A DNA stretch of 64,000 bases from Acanthochromis polyacanthus (taxonomy: Eukaryota; Chordata; Actinopteri; Pomacentridae): NCBI RefSeq assembly GCF_021347895.1, contig NC_067121.1, forward strand, positions 30,801,974 through 30,865,973, written 5' to 3'. The notes beneath the pieces were generated by a model, which was not told the origin of the DNA, searched no databases, and was given only the letters and a program-made list of their open reading frames with translations. Of the stretch, positions 1 to 11,157 are shown in pieces (position 1 is the stretch's first letter; every line of letters begins with the position of its first letter). The translations under genes were made by a program, and so were the position numbers.

Positions 1-495
1 TTTTTGATTTTTCAGGTATTGACAAATCATCCTGGACAGAAAGTCTCGCCCAAAGCCATTTGATTTACAGTTCAGTCCATTAAATAAGAGCAAAAGCAAA
101 ATGGAAAAAGCAGTGACAAAAAGGAAAAACAAAGGAAAAAACAAAGGGAAAAGTAAGAGAAAACTTACCTTTATATTTCCATAGTTTTTAATGTATTTTT
201 TGTTCATTCCTCTTTATATTTACACATTTATTTCCTTATTTCTTAAAAAACAGATTATCTTTTATTATGGCACTTCTGTGATTCCATACAACAGGCAGGC
301 TAGGCTAATCTACAATAAACAAAATATTTAGAAAAAGGAAGAAAAAACACCTAAATGTGCATTTTGGAGGTTTTCTTCTCTCTAATCTAATCTGACAGAA
401 GACATTTTATGAAAGGAAAAGAAACCTTAAAATTGAACAGTGTATTAATAAATCCATGGTTTTGTCAGTGTGACAGACTACTTTCCCTAACTCAC
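1..495 (-). other. Intron 1 of the ccdc39-like gene (partial)
   Basis: This AT-rich stretch lies downstream, on the minus strand, of the splice donor at 494-495 that ends the ccdc39-like first coding exon. I found no second exon. A donor-like GTAAG on the minus strand near 171-175 is not preceded by an open frame resembling the family. It most likely holds only intron sequence. Confidence 0.6.
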
Positions 496-594
496 CTCCT
501 CCATCAGAGCTTTGTTTTCAGCGTTGAGCTCCGGAGCAGCAAAACGCTCGTCCCAGCCGACATCCGATAAAACTCTTTGAATAACGTTCGACAT
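496..594 (-). CDS. ccdc39: ccdc39-like first coding exon (gene continues off the left edge)
   Basis: CCDC39 is a coiled-coil protein of motile cilia. With CCDC40 it forms the 96-nm axonemal ruler that positions inner dynein arms and the nexin-dynein regulatory complex. The exon opens with ATG (592-594), codes 33 residues beginning MSNVIQRVLSDVGWDERFAA and ends MEE before a clean GTGAG donor. The core W-D-E-R-F-A-x-P-x-x-N-x-E-N-K-x-L matches, from memory, the W-E-D-x-F-A-x-P-x-x-N-x-E-N-K-x-L start of vertebrate CCDC39. Upstream is a match to an RFX X-box (719-733), as expected for a cilia gene. Human CCDC39 lies in the same chromosomal block as DCUN1D1, which is next door here. Only this exon is in the window, so the call rests on about 20 informative residues. 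Confidence 0.72.
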
Positions 595-718
595 TTTCCC
601 TGCGCTGTTGATAAACTCTCTACAAAGAATACAACAATATTTCAGAGCAAACCGGTTTTCACTCCGACATTAAGTCGCTTGTCTCGCCTGGTTGCTATGT
701 AAGCGGGTCTGTTGTCAA

Positions 719-733
719 GTCACCTGTGGCAAC
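719..733 (-). promoter_or_regulatory. RFX X-box in the ccdc39-like promoter
   Basis: GTCACC-TGT-GGCAAC fits the X-box consensus GTNRCC-N(0-3)-RGYAAC at all 12 half-site positions. It lies about 125 bp upstream of the ccdc39-like start codon. RFX factors use such sites to drive ciliary genes. A weaker half-site (GTTGCTATGTAAGC) lies at about 691-704. Functional use is inferred. Confidence 0.65.
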
Positions 734-1139
734 CGCAACGCGCCTTTAACTCGTACGCGCCAGGAGGAAGCAGCGCGAGACCAGAGAAACGGCTGCGGCT
801 TGTCTCGAGTCGAGACCTCACAGCGTCCGTTATGATTTTGCATTTAAATTAAATTAGTAAAGACGACAGAAATGAACAATGTTGATACAAAAACGTAGTT
901 AATAAACAGAAGATTGAAAAATAATACAAAAGTCCACAACCTCATCTGAACTTAGTTCTCAAATATATTACACTGTTTTGTTTGGAGTAATAATATTTAA
1001 TTTCATAAAATCAGACCTCACATAAGCTTGATAAACAACTCTTCTATATCCCTGATGGAATTATAATCATAATACGACTCAGTGGTACCAGGGGTTTAAA
1101 GTATTTTTACTCAAGTAGGTTATTGTAACAACAGTTTTG

Positions 1140-1805
1140 AGGCACTTGTACATAACTTGTTTTTCATTTATGCTACTGTATACTTCCACTTCACTACATT
1201 TCAGAGGAAAACATTGCAGTTTTATTTTGCATAGACTTGTTGTTAAATAGAAGTAGAAAGTGTGTTTAAGCACACAAAATTACCGTATATTAATTAGATT
1301 GGGTATTTTCTACTATCTTGCAGTATTCTTCTGTTGTTCCAGTTACCAAGATAAAATAATTTTTGGTACTTGTACTTTGAGTATTTACACTTTTGCTACT
1401 TAATACTTCCACTGAAATACATTTCAGAGGAAAATATTGTGCTTTTAACTCTATATAGATTTTTTTTATTTTTAAATAGAGGTCTAATTACATAAGTCTC
1501 ACCACAACAATGTTAAATTCATGTGTTTTCATCAGGGTGCAAATATCCATGAGCAGCTGTAATAATACTGATCTGTCCATCCATCTATCATTAAACTGTA
1601 AAGGAAAAAAAACCATACATATTAAATTGAAGCCAGAAACGCTCTTTAAACAAATTGTTGCATTTCATGAGACCACCTGTAAGTACTATATCTGGAAGCA
1701 TAACTTTGAGGGATTGTGGCTTTACTTGAGTATTTCAATTTTATACCACTTCATACTTTCACTTCAATATATTTCAGAGGGAAATATTGCACTTTCAATT
1801 TATTT
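1140..1805 (+). repeat. Three spaced copies of a teleost interspersed motif
   Basis: Three diverged copies of the same unit lie at about 1165-1235, 1365-1450 and 1725-1800. Each has an 'acttccact' or 'actttcact' part followed by 'acatttcagaggaaaatatt' or a close variant. The unit resembles an abundant teleost repeat seen near genes. It has no coding frame and I cannot assign a class. The rest of 735-1925 is AT-rich spacer. Confidence 0.5.
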
Positions 1806-1929
1806 CACAGCTTAGGTACTTTAGATCATAAGGTATTTCTTTGGTTTGAACGACCTTAAACTAGTTATTTCAAAGTTTAAAGAAAAATGTAGTAACTACG
1901 TGAAAGGTACCTGCAGATCACCAGTCATC

Positions 1930-2195
1930 TACTTTCTATTTATTTATCCTCATAGGGTCGCGGGGGCCTGGAGCCTCTCAAAGCACACATTCACACCTAC
2001 AGACAATTCAGAATCACCAATTAACCTCAGCATGTCTTTAGACTGTGGGAGGAAGTCGGACAGCAAAGTGAGAGCCCACGCTGCACAGGCAGAACATGCA
2101 CACTCCACACAGATAGGACCCCAGGCTGAGATTCAAACTTCTGAGCTGTAAGGCGACAGTGAGGGTCCACTGCCAAACCGCACCGCCAACTTCAG
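1930..2195 (+). repeat. Dispersed teleost repeat, copy 1
   Basis: It begins 'tcatagggtcgcgggggcc' and contains 'cacattcacacctac', 'ttagactgtgggaggaagtc' and 'gaacatgcacactccacac'. A second copy of the same family, same orientation, lies at 8935-9302. The middle of this copy is shortened relative to the second. The short open frame over it is not a gene. It lies just beyond the 3' end of dcun1d1. Confidence 0.75.
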
Positions 2196-2861
2196 ATTAT
2201 AACCATAAAATTTACTTGAACTGACAATCATATTAAAAATCTCATCTGGATAGCATCTGTCCTAATTACATTAACATCCTTTCTAAGTACAAACACACAC
2301 AGGCCTTGCAATCATAAAGATACCAAATGGAAACATTTATTTAGCTTTACACATTTGTGTTTAAACAGCATTATGCTTAAAAAAAGAATTACAATCAAGG
2401 TTTTATACGACTGTCACACAAATGTATCATAAAACAAAAATCAGGGAATGCACACTAGTATTAAAATCCAATATTTAAAGAACAACATCCCCTTGCAAAC
2501 CCTCCCGTTTACGTTAGAATTCAAGTGTGTCTATCTACCTGCTTTTGAGCGGTCACTGAACCACAGGTGGTACAAATGGTGACTCCTCTCCAGCTGGCTT
2601 GAGCACAGACAGAAGCCCAATACTTTAGATAAAAATTCCCCTCCATTACAAGTTGACCAACAAAGAGATATGCCTTTTTCATATATGTACATACAAGCAT
2701 ATATTTATATATATATAGATATATATATATTATAAAGTCTCTGCTGTGTAAATGTTTCAGTCCTGAGAGTTGAAAAGGCAACATAGATCTCAGCTCAGTG
2801 CGGTCATCTCGTCCTGTTTTGCAGAAATCTCACGTGGATGTTCCTTCAGTGAGAGCGGCCT

Positions 2862-5800
2862 TTAAACTGCTGTGCTCTTGGTCCCGATGTGCGGCCGCGC
2901 AAACTCCACAAAGTCATCGATAAGGACTGGCCACGCTCCTGTGGAAGAAACAAGCAAAAACTGTCAAATTACTAAATACGGATGACAGTTATGGTCCTGG
3001 ACTTTAGGAGATCAAAGCAAACTGAGCACTCCACCCTCAACATTGAGAGACAGAGAGAGGGTGGAGAGCTTCAGGTTCCTCGGGGTCCAACATCTTTGCC
3101 GACTTTACATGGTCCACCCACATCACACAAGCTGTCAGGGTCATCTCCCCTAAAAGCCGCTCACAAACTTCTATCGCTCCACCGCTGAGAGCCTCCTGAC
3201 CTACTGCTGTACAGTGTGGTTCACCTGCTACACTGCAGAGGACAGGAAGGACCTGCAACGGGTGGTGAGAGCAGCAGAGGGGGTAACTGGGACCACACTA
3301 CTTCCGCTCACAGACGTTTATACCAGCAGACTTCAGAGGAATCACCAGAGACCCCTCACACCCAGGACACCCCCCCCCAGGTAGACGATACAGGAGACTT
3401 GGAGTCAAAACCAACAGACTGAAAAACAGCTTTATCCACAAGCTGCCAAATGTCTGCTCCCTTCCCCGATTGACAATATCACATCCCTAACAGTGCAATA
3501 TTTATGTCATACCATTTGCAACAATCATGTGCAGAGCAGGTCTCTAACCATGAACCGCTTCCATACTGGATATTTCTCTCATGTTGTATAGATTTTTTAG
3601 GGTGTGTTATATAGTTTATTTTTAATGCTGGTATTTGGAGAGAACTAAACCAATTTTCATTGTTTTCTGTAACAGTGACCATAAAGATCTATTCATTATG
3701 TTTCAACTGTACAGTTTCTTTGTCAGTGGTAAGTTTACTTTGGACATGGTGCTAGTCTTGCAGCTAGCATTAGCATTTAGAATTTGGAGAGTCTAAATAT
3801 ATAGTTTCTTCGTAACTTTTTAGCAGTTGGCACTAGGTATTCAGCAGCTTGCACTACCTAACTGGTAGCATCAGCACTGGAACATCTCTTAAATGGCCTG
3901 GGTCAGTTGAACGTGGCAGTGCAGTTTGGATCGCGTGAACTGGCACTAGAGGGGGTGAACCTGGGATGCCAAAGTTCACCACCTAGCCTCCTGAAGGTGT
4001 TGTGGGACTAAATACGCAAGACACTGTTGAGGGGAGGTATCCACCTGATGACCCTCAGAGATGTGTTTAGGAATCACTGCTCACTGGTGTGTATAGTGAC
4101 AGATCAGGGATTCTAGGTCCTTCATTGAGTGTGGATCCTTTTTGTTTGGTGCACAAGTGTCTTGTGTTTCAACTAACAATACAATGAAAACCACAAATAT
4201 GTTTCTGCACAGCGGAGTGAGAAATTTACAAACCTTCCTCGTCATAATTCGACATGTCATCTGTGATCATTGTGCTGAAGTCTAGTAAGAGGTTCCAAGT
4301 GTCCTTAGGAATGGATCTTTTGTGGTGCTCCTGTAAAACATTTACAGCAAAGTTCATAAATGAGAACTAATATTTGCATGTTAGAACTGCCAAAAGCGTG
4401 GTTATTCACTTACAACTAAAAATTTATTCCACAAGTCCAAGAACTTGAAGCGTCCAGCCAGCACTAAATTCCAATACGCAATGGCCATTTCTAAATCTGT
4501 AAGAAAATCAGACATAAGGTGAAAACAAAGTCAACAAAGCAAACAAGCAGCAGATGAGCAGTATGATGAGCATTAAAAAGATTCTTACCCAAACCTTTCT
4601 GGCCAGGATTCTTTGCAAATTAAATGTAAACTGGTAAAAGTCCTTAAATTTCCCATGGTCCTTTAACTCTTGCTCCATCTTTGGCAGCTGCGCTTTTAGT
4701 TTGTCTATGCTGTCACACCTGTGGAAGCAATTTTTTTAATCCAGTGGACTAAAAACCCTTTGTATGTTAATTAAACAAACTTTTGCTTGTTTAATTGTTA
4801 AAATGCAGGCATATGTGACTTATTTGTCAAACAGAAACTTATCTAACGGGCTTATATCTGATATTTTTCCTACAAAGCATGGAAACTTTACATCAGTAGA
4901 GAATTTCTGCACTAAATTTACTTTAAAAAAAAAAACATATATTGTGATCAAACCACACATTGTTTAATAAATACGTGCACGTTTGTACCAAATGTCATGT
5001 CAGACATCTCAAACAAACCTTTTAAAGCACGCTCACCTCAAATTAAGTCAACACTTGAATGATAGCGGTCCACTTCTGTTTTGTCTGTGAGTTTCTAATG
5101 CTAAAGGGAAATGTCTGCTCTCTCTTGCTTGCATCATCTGAAAATTCATTCTCACCCCTGCTCTGCCATGCCGTCCATGAACTCCTGTTTCGAGAACTCG
5201 CACTGCGTCGCTGCTCTGAACTTCCAGGCTATGAGAAGGACACTTATACTGGCCGGGTCCAGACCCAGGTCGTCGCAGAACTGCTGAATCCCGTCAATGC
5301 CTATCTTGTTGTCGTCATGAGGATCTAAGTCAGAGCACAAAGAGTGTTTGGATTGATTACTCATTCACAAACAACTTTTTTTTTTTTTTTTTTTACGAAG
5401 TACCTTTTTTTAAAAATACTTCATTTTTTTGCCCTGTAATGTGGGATTCATTCCTCTGCGGTCTAGACCAAGAATGCCAAACTCATTTTAGTTCAGGTTC
5501 CACATTCAGCCCAATGTGATCTCCAGTGGGCCGGATCAGTAAAATCACAGCATAATGACAACTCCAAAGGTTCCCTTTGTTTTAGTACAAAACAGTACAT
5601 TCTGGAAATGTTCACATTTAAGGAATTATCTTTTTACAAAACATCATGAACAACCTGAAATTTCATAAGAAATAAGAAAAATTAGTTCAATTTCAGCAAC
5701 TTTATGCCTCAATTTATTATTTACACATTACAGTTTCCAGATCACAGAGTGTCTATAAAGGAAGACAACATTTAGTCACAGCTATCTGGGAACTGGATGA

Positions 5801-8610
5801 TATAGTATTTTACCTTACGATCAAAATGGCAAAAGTCTGACCAAAAAAAACCCAACAAAACAGGACAAAATATTACAAAAATCAGACCCAAAATGACAAA
5901 AACAATACACAAAACGACAAAACAATGAGACAAACGACACAATCCAAAACAAAGAAGAGACAAAAAAGTTACAAAGCCACAAAAAAATAGAAAAATTACA
6001 AAAAATTCACAAATGACACAAGCAAGACCAAAAAAATTACAAAAGCAAGAAACAAAACAAAAAAGTAGACTAACAACACAAGGGAGACCAAAAAAAAAAA
6101 CACACAAAATTACAAAAGCATGACAGAAACGACAAAAAAAAAAACAAACAAGACAAAATATTAAAAAAATGAGACACAAAAGGACAAAAGAACAATGAAA
6201 AAATGTAGTATTTTACTTATGATGAAAACAACTTGTCATGGTCTAGAATTATTTAAATTTATAGTTATACAAGTTTACAGTTAATGTCGTCTGTAATTTT
6301 ACACTTTACAAAGTCATCCTATGGACCGGATTGGATCGTCTGGAGGGCCAGTTTTGGCCCAAAGACCACATGTTTGACACCTCTGGTCTAGAAAATCTCC
6401 ATCAAACTGAAAAATTGAGTTGAGTGTGTAGCTGTGCTCTTTTCCTACCTCGGTATCTGTTATACAGCTGCTCGAGCTTCTTCTTGTCTAAAGCCCCTTT
6501 TAGATTTGAAACATAGAGCTCTGGACTCTGGAAAAATTTGTCCGTGGCAACGTCTAGTTTCCAGTCATTCTGCGACAGGCAGGTCACCGCAGTCTTCTCA
6601 TTGGATTGCGTGAAGATCATAAACTGACGAACTTTATCCTTCTGTGAGGACTTCAGCTTGTTCTGTGCAAAGACAATCACACAAAAAAACCAAACTGAAC
6701 ACCCCAGTTGCCATTTCACACAATTAGACAAATGTAAGGAACAGAAACAATAGGAAACATACACCACCATTCAAAAATTTGGGGGCACTTAGAAATGTCC
6801 TTATTTTTGAAAGAAAAGCATCTTTTATCAATGGAGATAACATCAAATTAATAGGGGTACAGAGGAACATTTCCAGCAAACATCACTCCTGTGTTCTAAT
6901 GCTACATTGTGTTAGCTAATGGTGCTGAAAGGCTAATTGATGATTAGAAACCCTTGTGCAATTATGTTAGCACATGAATAAAATTGTGAGTTTTCATGGA
7001 ACACAACCTTTGAACGATAGTGTATAGTTTCTCTAAAGTGTAACTACATTTATAAGCTCTTTAGGATGACATCTAAGTTTGTAAGACTTATCAAGAGTGG
7101 TAGAGCTGCTGACTACATAAATACTGAACTATGGTGAAGATCATCCCTGAAATCACTGGAGTCAGAGCACAAGCAAATAAAAAAAGATTATACTAAGCAG
7201 CGTACAGTGTGATGACTGGCAGTTACCTGTTGCTGTACCGAAAAGCGATCATCTTCCAAAATCTAATTGCTGTCCATGGAAGTAATTCTACTATTTTTTT
7301 TACAGTATTTAACTTGCGCTTTGACCTTGATTATAACCAATCCAGTCATTCATATTAGTTAAAATAGCTTTAAAGGACCAATTCAACTCACATAATGCAG
7401 TTTTCCACATATTAAAGTGAGTGCAACCCCTGCACTGTGACTAAAATTTGATTTGTGCAATAAAATGACTTGATTTATGAACGTGTATGATGTGTAAGAT
7501 TGTAATTATGTACATAAAAACCACCTGTAAATAATATGAATTACAGTCTAACCAGGAATACTTGACATACCAGACACATACACTCTAAAAATCAGAAAGA
7601 CAGCTCCCATGCTACCTATTATTACTCTAAACGTCATGTCTCAATATGCTATAAAACTGAACAGAATGTTCTGGTGACAGTTATTCACTTACAAGAACAT
7701 TACAGCTTCACACAGGCACACTTTTATCCGGACCTTTCCTTCCCCTGGGCAAAGTTGCTCTTCTGCTCCAGTCTGTCACAGTAGCCTTATCCTCAGCATG
7801 TGTGCGCGCGTATCATTTTTTTTTGTTTCTTTTTGGCTACACAGAGTGTGCACGGATCTGTACAAGCTGTCTGTGTGCGTGCGTCAGTGAGCACAGACAA
7901 TCACAGACATAAAGTTGCATATATTCAGACGTTATGATCGTTTGACTCAAATAAAATGAGCAGTGAACATGTGGAAACTGGGCAAAAGTGCTTTAAAAAG
8001 AATATTAATCTAAGAAATACAATACAAACGAATGAAATAAAATAATTTTGATGCACTGACTTTATTTTAATCACAGTGCAGGGACAGCAAATACTTCTTG
8101 GCAAGTTGAAAAACTACATTGGATGAGTTGAATTGGTCGTTAAAAGCTATTTCACTTGTTAAAAACAACTGGATTGGGTATAACGTAACGGGCAGAGCAG
8201 GTGAAATAATGACAGACTTAAGTGTAATTGTTTCCACGGACGGCAATCAGGTATTTGCAGAGGGTCACTTTATAGCACAACACCTGTAACATTTAAAACA
8301 CTACAAGAAATAAAGTTATAAAGTCATGTCGACATTAATCCACAGTTAATGCCGCTGAAAAGTGAATATTTCTGTTTGTCAGCTGGCTTGAAAGCTAACA
8401 AGGTTAGCTAACTGGGCGAGTTGTTAGCTTTACCGTGAGCTAGTTAGCAAACGTTGTTAGCTGCGTTAGTTTTGGTTTTAAAAAGCGGATATGAAGTCAG
8501 CAGATCAGTTTACTGGCATTCTTAATCACTCAGAAGTGGTAGCTTGTGTTTAATGGCTCTGTTTGTGTTTGCACAGAAGAACAAGGCTAAAAAGAGTAAT
8601 TTCTCACCAT
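2862..8610 (-). CDS. dcun1d1: dcun1d1, DCN1-like protein 1 (NEDD8 E3 co-ligase), with an apparent 1-base deletion
   Basis: DCUN1D1 binds the acetylated N-terminus of NEDD8 E2 enzymes (UBE2M/UBE2F) and cullin-RBX1, and promotes cullin neddylation. The coding exons, 5' to 3', are 8608-8610 (the ATG alone, against a GTGAG donor), 6449-6662, 5156-5324, 4589-4718, 4414-4496, 4234-4330 and 2862-2938 (TAA at 2862-2864). All junctions are GT-AG and in phase. The UBA-like N-terminus ([15 protein letters not shown]) and the PONY/DCUN1 domain ([41 protein letters not shown]) are clear. The end [13 protein letters not shown] favours DCUN1D1 over DCUN1D2. The exons total 773 bp, so one base is missing. 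It falls at about 4617-4619, where the frame breaks after ...YQFTFN and resumes, shifted, as the expected [10 protein letters not shown] polyA signal lies near 2336-2341. Confidence 0.93.
2980..3480 (+). mobile_element. Non-LTR retrotransposon fragment (reverse transcriptase C-terminal region)
   Basis: This lies in the last intron of dcun1d1, opposite in strand. Translation in shifting frames gives a decayed match to LINE open reading frame 2 downstream of the catalytic region. It includes VLDFRR, then a 'FRFLGV...LTWSTHIT' stretch and a 'CGSPATLQ' region near a 'DRKDLQRVV' frame. Several frameshifts and the lack of a 5' end mark it as a dead, truncated copy. The clade (L2/CR1-like) is a guess from memory. 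Confidence 0.7.
5469..6385 (+). mobile_element. Non-autonomous hAT-type DNA transposon
   Basis: It lies in the dcun1d1 intron between the exons at 5156-5324 and 6449-6662. The ends are inverted: it starts CAAGAATGCCAAAC and ends TTTGACACCTCTG. It is flanked by GTCTAGAC (5461-5468) and GTCTAGAA (6386-6393), a target duplication matching at 7 of 8 bases, which fits hAT elements. It has no transposase frame. The interior (about 5860-6200) is a purine-rich array of loosely repeated 'gacaaaa/acaaaa' units. Confidence 0.75.
6761..7023 (+). mobile_element. Tc1/mariner-derived miniature element
   Basis: It starts CACCACCATTCAAAAATTTG and ends CTTTGAACGATAGTGTA, an imperfect terminal inverted repeat next to TA dinucleotides. 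The interior includes 'gcttctaattgatgatt'-like and 'caattatgttagcacatgaa' segments common to a teleost MITE family. It is about 0.26 kb, has no coding capacity, and lies in intron 1 of dcun1d1. Confidence 0.65.
7024..8607 (-). other. Remainder of dcun1d1 intron 1
   Basis: I see no exon, repeat end or RNA gene here. The part nearest the first exon (8380-8600) contains several 'gttagct' motifs and some CpG, which may reflect proximity to the promoter. The intron separates the ATG-only exon from the first substantial coding exon. Confidence 0.5.
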
Positions 8611-8934
8611 GTTTGTCTCTGCCGGACTCCCTCTCCTCCCATCCAGCTGGCTTCTTCTTCTAGTTTGACATTTATTGGCGGTGGAGGCGCTGCTTTATCG
8701 CCACCTGGTGGTCAGAGTGAAAATCACAACGCTATGAGAGTAAAACAACAAAAAATGTGTTAAACTGTATTTAAATTAGAAGAAAACGTAATATTTTTTT
8801 AAGAAAAAAACATTGATATTAACATATAAAGAAAATGGCAAATCATTTTTAACTGTTGTTACACAGATTTTCATATTTTTATTAACAATAATATATGATG
8901 AAATCACTGGGAGAAACAATTATTTACATTTTCC

Positions 8935-9302
8935 ATCCATCCATCCATTCTCTATACACCGCTTCATCCTCACTAGGGTCGCGGGGGGCGCCGGACCCCA
9001 TCCCAGCTGACCCGGCGAAGGCAGGGGACACCCTGGACAGGTTGCCAGTCCGTCACAGGGCTACATATACAGACACACAATCACACTCACATTCACACCT
9101 ACGGACAATTTAGAGTAATCAATTAACCTCAGCATATTTTTGGACTGTGGGAGGAAGCCGGAGTACCCGGAGAAAACACACACATACACAGGGAGAACAT
9201 GCAAACTCCATGCAGAAAGATCCCAGGCCCACCCCGGGACTTGAACCAGGGATCTTCTTGCTGCAAGGCGAAAGTGCTAACCACTACTCCACTGTGCAGC
9301 CC
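8935..9302 (+). repeat. Dispersed teleost repeat, copy 2 (longer)
   Basis: It begins with a (CCAT)n run and 'tagggtcgcggggggcgcc', then 'cagctgacccggcgaaggc', 'acattcacacctacggac', 'ttggactgtgggaggaagcc', 'gaacatgcaaactccatgc' and ends 'ctaaccactactccactgtg'. It is the same family as 1930-2195 but keeps the middle segment the first copy lacks. It lies upstream of dcun1d1 and setd9, which are divergently transcribed. Confidence 0.8.
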
Positions 9303-10250
9303 TAATTTACATTTTGACTCTTAAAAATAAAAAATAAAAATAATGATTTGTTTGCACAGTGTTTAACTGCTATATTAAAAATTAACTGTTATATAAAACT
9401 TTTAAAAAATGTATTTAACATCCTAAGACGTAACCTTTCATTGGGTTTGCATTTTAGATTTCCTCTAGTGATTTAGGATAAGGAGTAACCACTAAATCTC
9501 GTAGTCAGATCATATTTAATGTATAATTATTATATTTGTAATATATTTATATCATTACTATTATTGCTGTTGTTAATTTATTTTTATAATTATTATTGAT
9601 GTTATTTTTATTATTAGGATTATTAGGAACAATACATTTTAAAAAATGATGTCCATATATGTGATTGTAATTTGAAAAATTATGTATATTAATGGTGAAA
9701 AAAGGCTATTTTTGTTAACTATTATTGTATAGATATTCGTTGTTTTTGGTAAATTATCGATAATTCTAGAAAAAAGTGCTAAAAGTATTAATTTACATTT
9801 TTACTCTACAAATAAATATCAGGAAAAATTGTACATGTCCACATCAAAATCCAGCATTTTTACAAACAGTAGTTAGTTATTTTACATTGTGTGGCTATAA
9901 AACTACACAGCTTTACTTTATTTAAATCAGCTGAATGTTACTATTTTTTATTTCGATTTACTATTTCTACAGCTTTTGAGTGTCACAGTATTTCATTGTT
10001 TTTCACGTCTGTTTTGTTTTTAAAAGTTCAGGAGTAGAGATGCTCCAGTGAGATTTCCAAACGATGAGGAAGATAAAATAACGTTTTAGTATGATCTATT
10101 GCAAAAAACCATAAGTAGCGGTTATTAAATCCTGTTTATAAACTAATTTGATGGAGAGGATGTGAGTTTTATATTTACCTTACCAATACAAATACTGGAC
10201 ATTCTCCCTCCAGCCAGTAGGTGGAGGTAAAACACAAACTCACCACCATT
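9303..10250. other. AT-rich spacer before setd9
   Basis: This is low-complexity A/T sequence with 'tatta' runs. I see no gene or element end. Confidence 0.5.
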
Positions 10251-10305
10251 AATACACCTGACACCGGAAGAAGAAGTAGAGCGTCAGACCGAGCAGTTTC
10301 TCTGG

Positions 10306-11157
10306 ATGTTTAGATCTGCTCTGCAAAGACTGGAGAACAAATGGAGGTCGTACAGGCACCGGTTCGTCCCCTGGATGCTTCTGAACTTGTCTAAAAATGA
10401 GAAAACTCTGCGGCAGGTGACGGAGCGCTGCAAGGACAAGCTGGTGCCGGATGTGGAGGTTTCTGAGAGTCTGCTGAGGCTCTTCAGGCTGCTGGTTCTC
10501 AGTCACGGGGCTGATCACAGGCACATCCTGGCAGCACAGACTCACCTTCCTCCTCAGGTGAGCAGAGGAGACCAGCAGCATGGAGGAAGCCCTCAGGAGG
10601 TCATGTTCCAGTCTCTGGGCTTCAGCATCGACCGCAGGCCCAGCTCCTTACCTCAGGCAGGAACTGGCGTGTTTGTCACCAAAGGGTTTGTACCCAAAGG
10701 AGCCACAGTTGCCATGTATCCAGGCACCGTCTACCAGCCCTATGAGCCCATCCTGCTGCAGTCCATCAGAAACCCCTTTGTGTTCAGGTGCATCGACGGC
10801 GTCCTGGTGGATGGAAATGATAGAAGCATCTCCAGGATGGTGTTCAGGTCCTGCAGCGGCAGAGACAGACTGGGTCCTTTCCTTATGAGTGACACCAGCT
10901 GGCTGACGGACGCTCCTCTGAACCCCCTCGCTGTGGGTCAGTATGTGAACAACTGCTCCAACGAAAGGGCCGCCAACGTCTGCTACCAGGAGTTTGACCT
11001 GCCGGACAGGTTTCCCATCGAGCTGCGACAGTTTCTCCCCAACGTCAACTACAGCCAGGACACCCAGAGGCCTCTACGCTGTGTGGTCCTGGTGTCCCTC
11101 AGAGACATTACAGCAGGGGAAGAACTCTTCTCCAACTACTACACCATCGTGCATTAA
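10306..11157 (+). CDS. setd9: setd9, SET domain-containing protein 9, as a single uninterrupted frame
   Basis: SETD9 is a little-studied SET-domain putative lysine methyltransferase. The frame codes 283 residues, close to the roughly 300 of human SETD9, and starts MFRSALQRLENKWRSYRHRF. Family landmarks are RFVPWMLLNLS near residue 20, GVFVTKGFVPKGATVAMYPG (about 126-145, the start of the SET fold), NPFVFRCIDGVLVDGND, the SET core GQYVNNCSNERAANVCY (about 206-222) and the closing LFSNYYTIVH. The NCSNERAAN and SNYY segments correspond to the cofactor and substrate-lysine pocket motifs of SET domains. An AATAAA follows at about 11272. Human SETD9 has several exons as I recall, so a full frame without introns suggests a retrocopy or intron loss. 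No poly(A) remnant or flanking duplication is obvious. The frame is intact, so it is probably functional. Confidence 0.93.
   Translation: MFRSALQRLENKWRSYRHRFVPWMLLNLSKNEKTLRQVTERCKDKLVPDVEVSESLLRLFRLLVLSHGADHRHILAAQTHLPPQVSRGDQQHGGSPQEVMFQSLGFSIDRRPSSLPQAGTGVFVTKGFVPKGATVAMYPGTVYQPYEPILLQSIRNPFVFRCIDGVLVDGNDRSISRMVFRSCSGRDRLGPFLMSDTSWLTDAPLNPLAVGQYVNNCSNERAANVCYQEFDLPDRFPIELRQFLPNVNYSQDTQRPLRCVVLVSLRDITAGEELFSNYYTIVH

Noticed and set aside
5772..6179. 135-residue minus-strand frame rich in Phe, Cys and Val
   Set aside because: It is the complement of the ACAAAA-rich core of a hAT element, so composition alone produces it.
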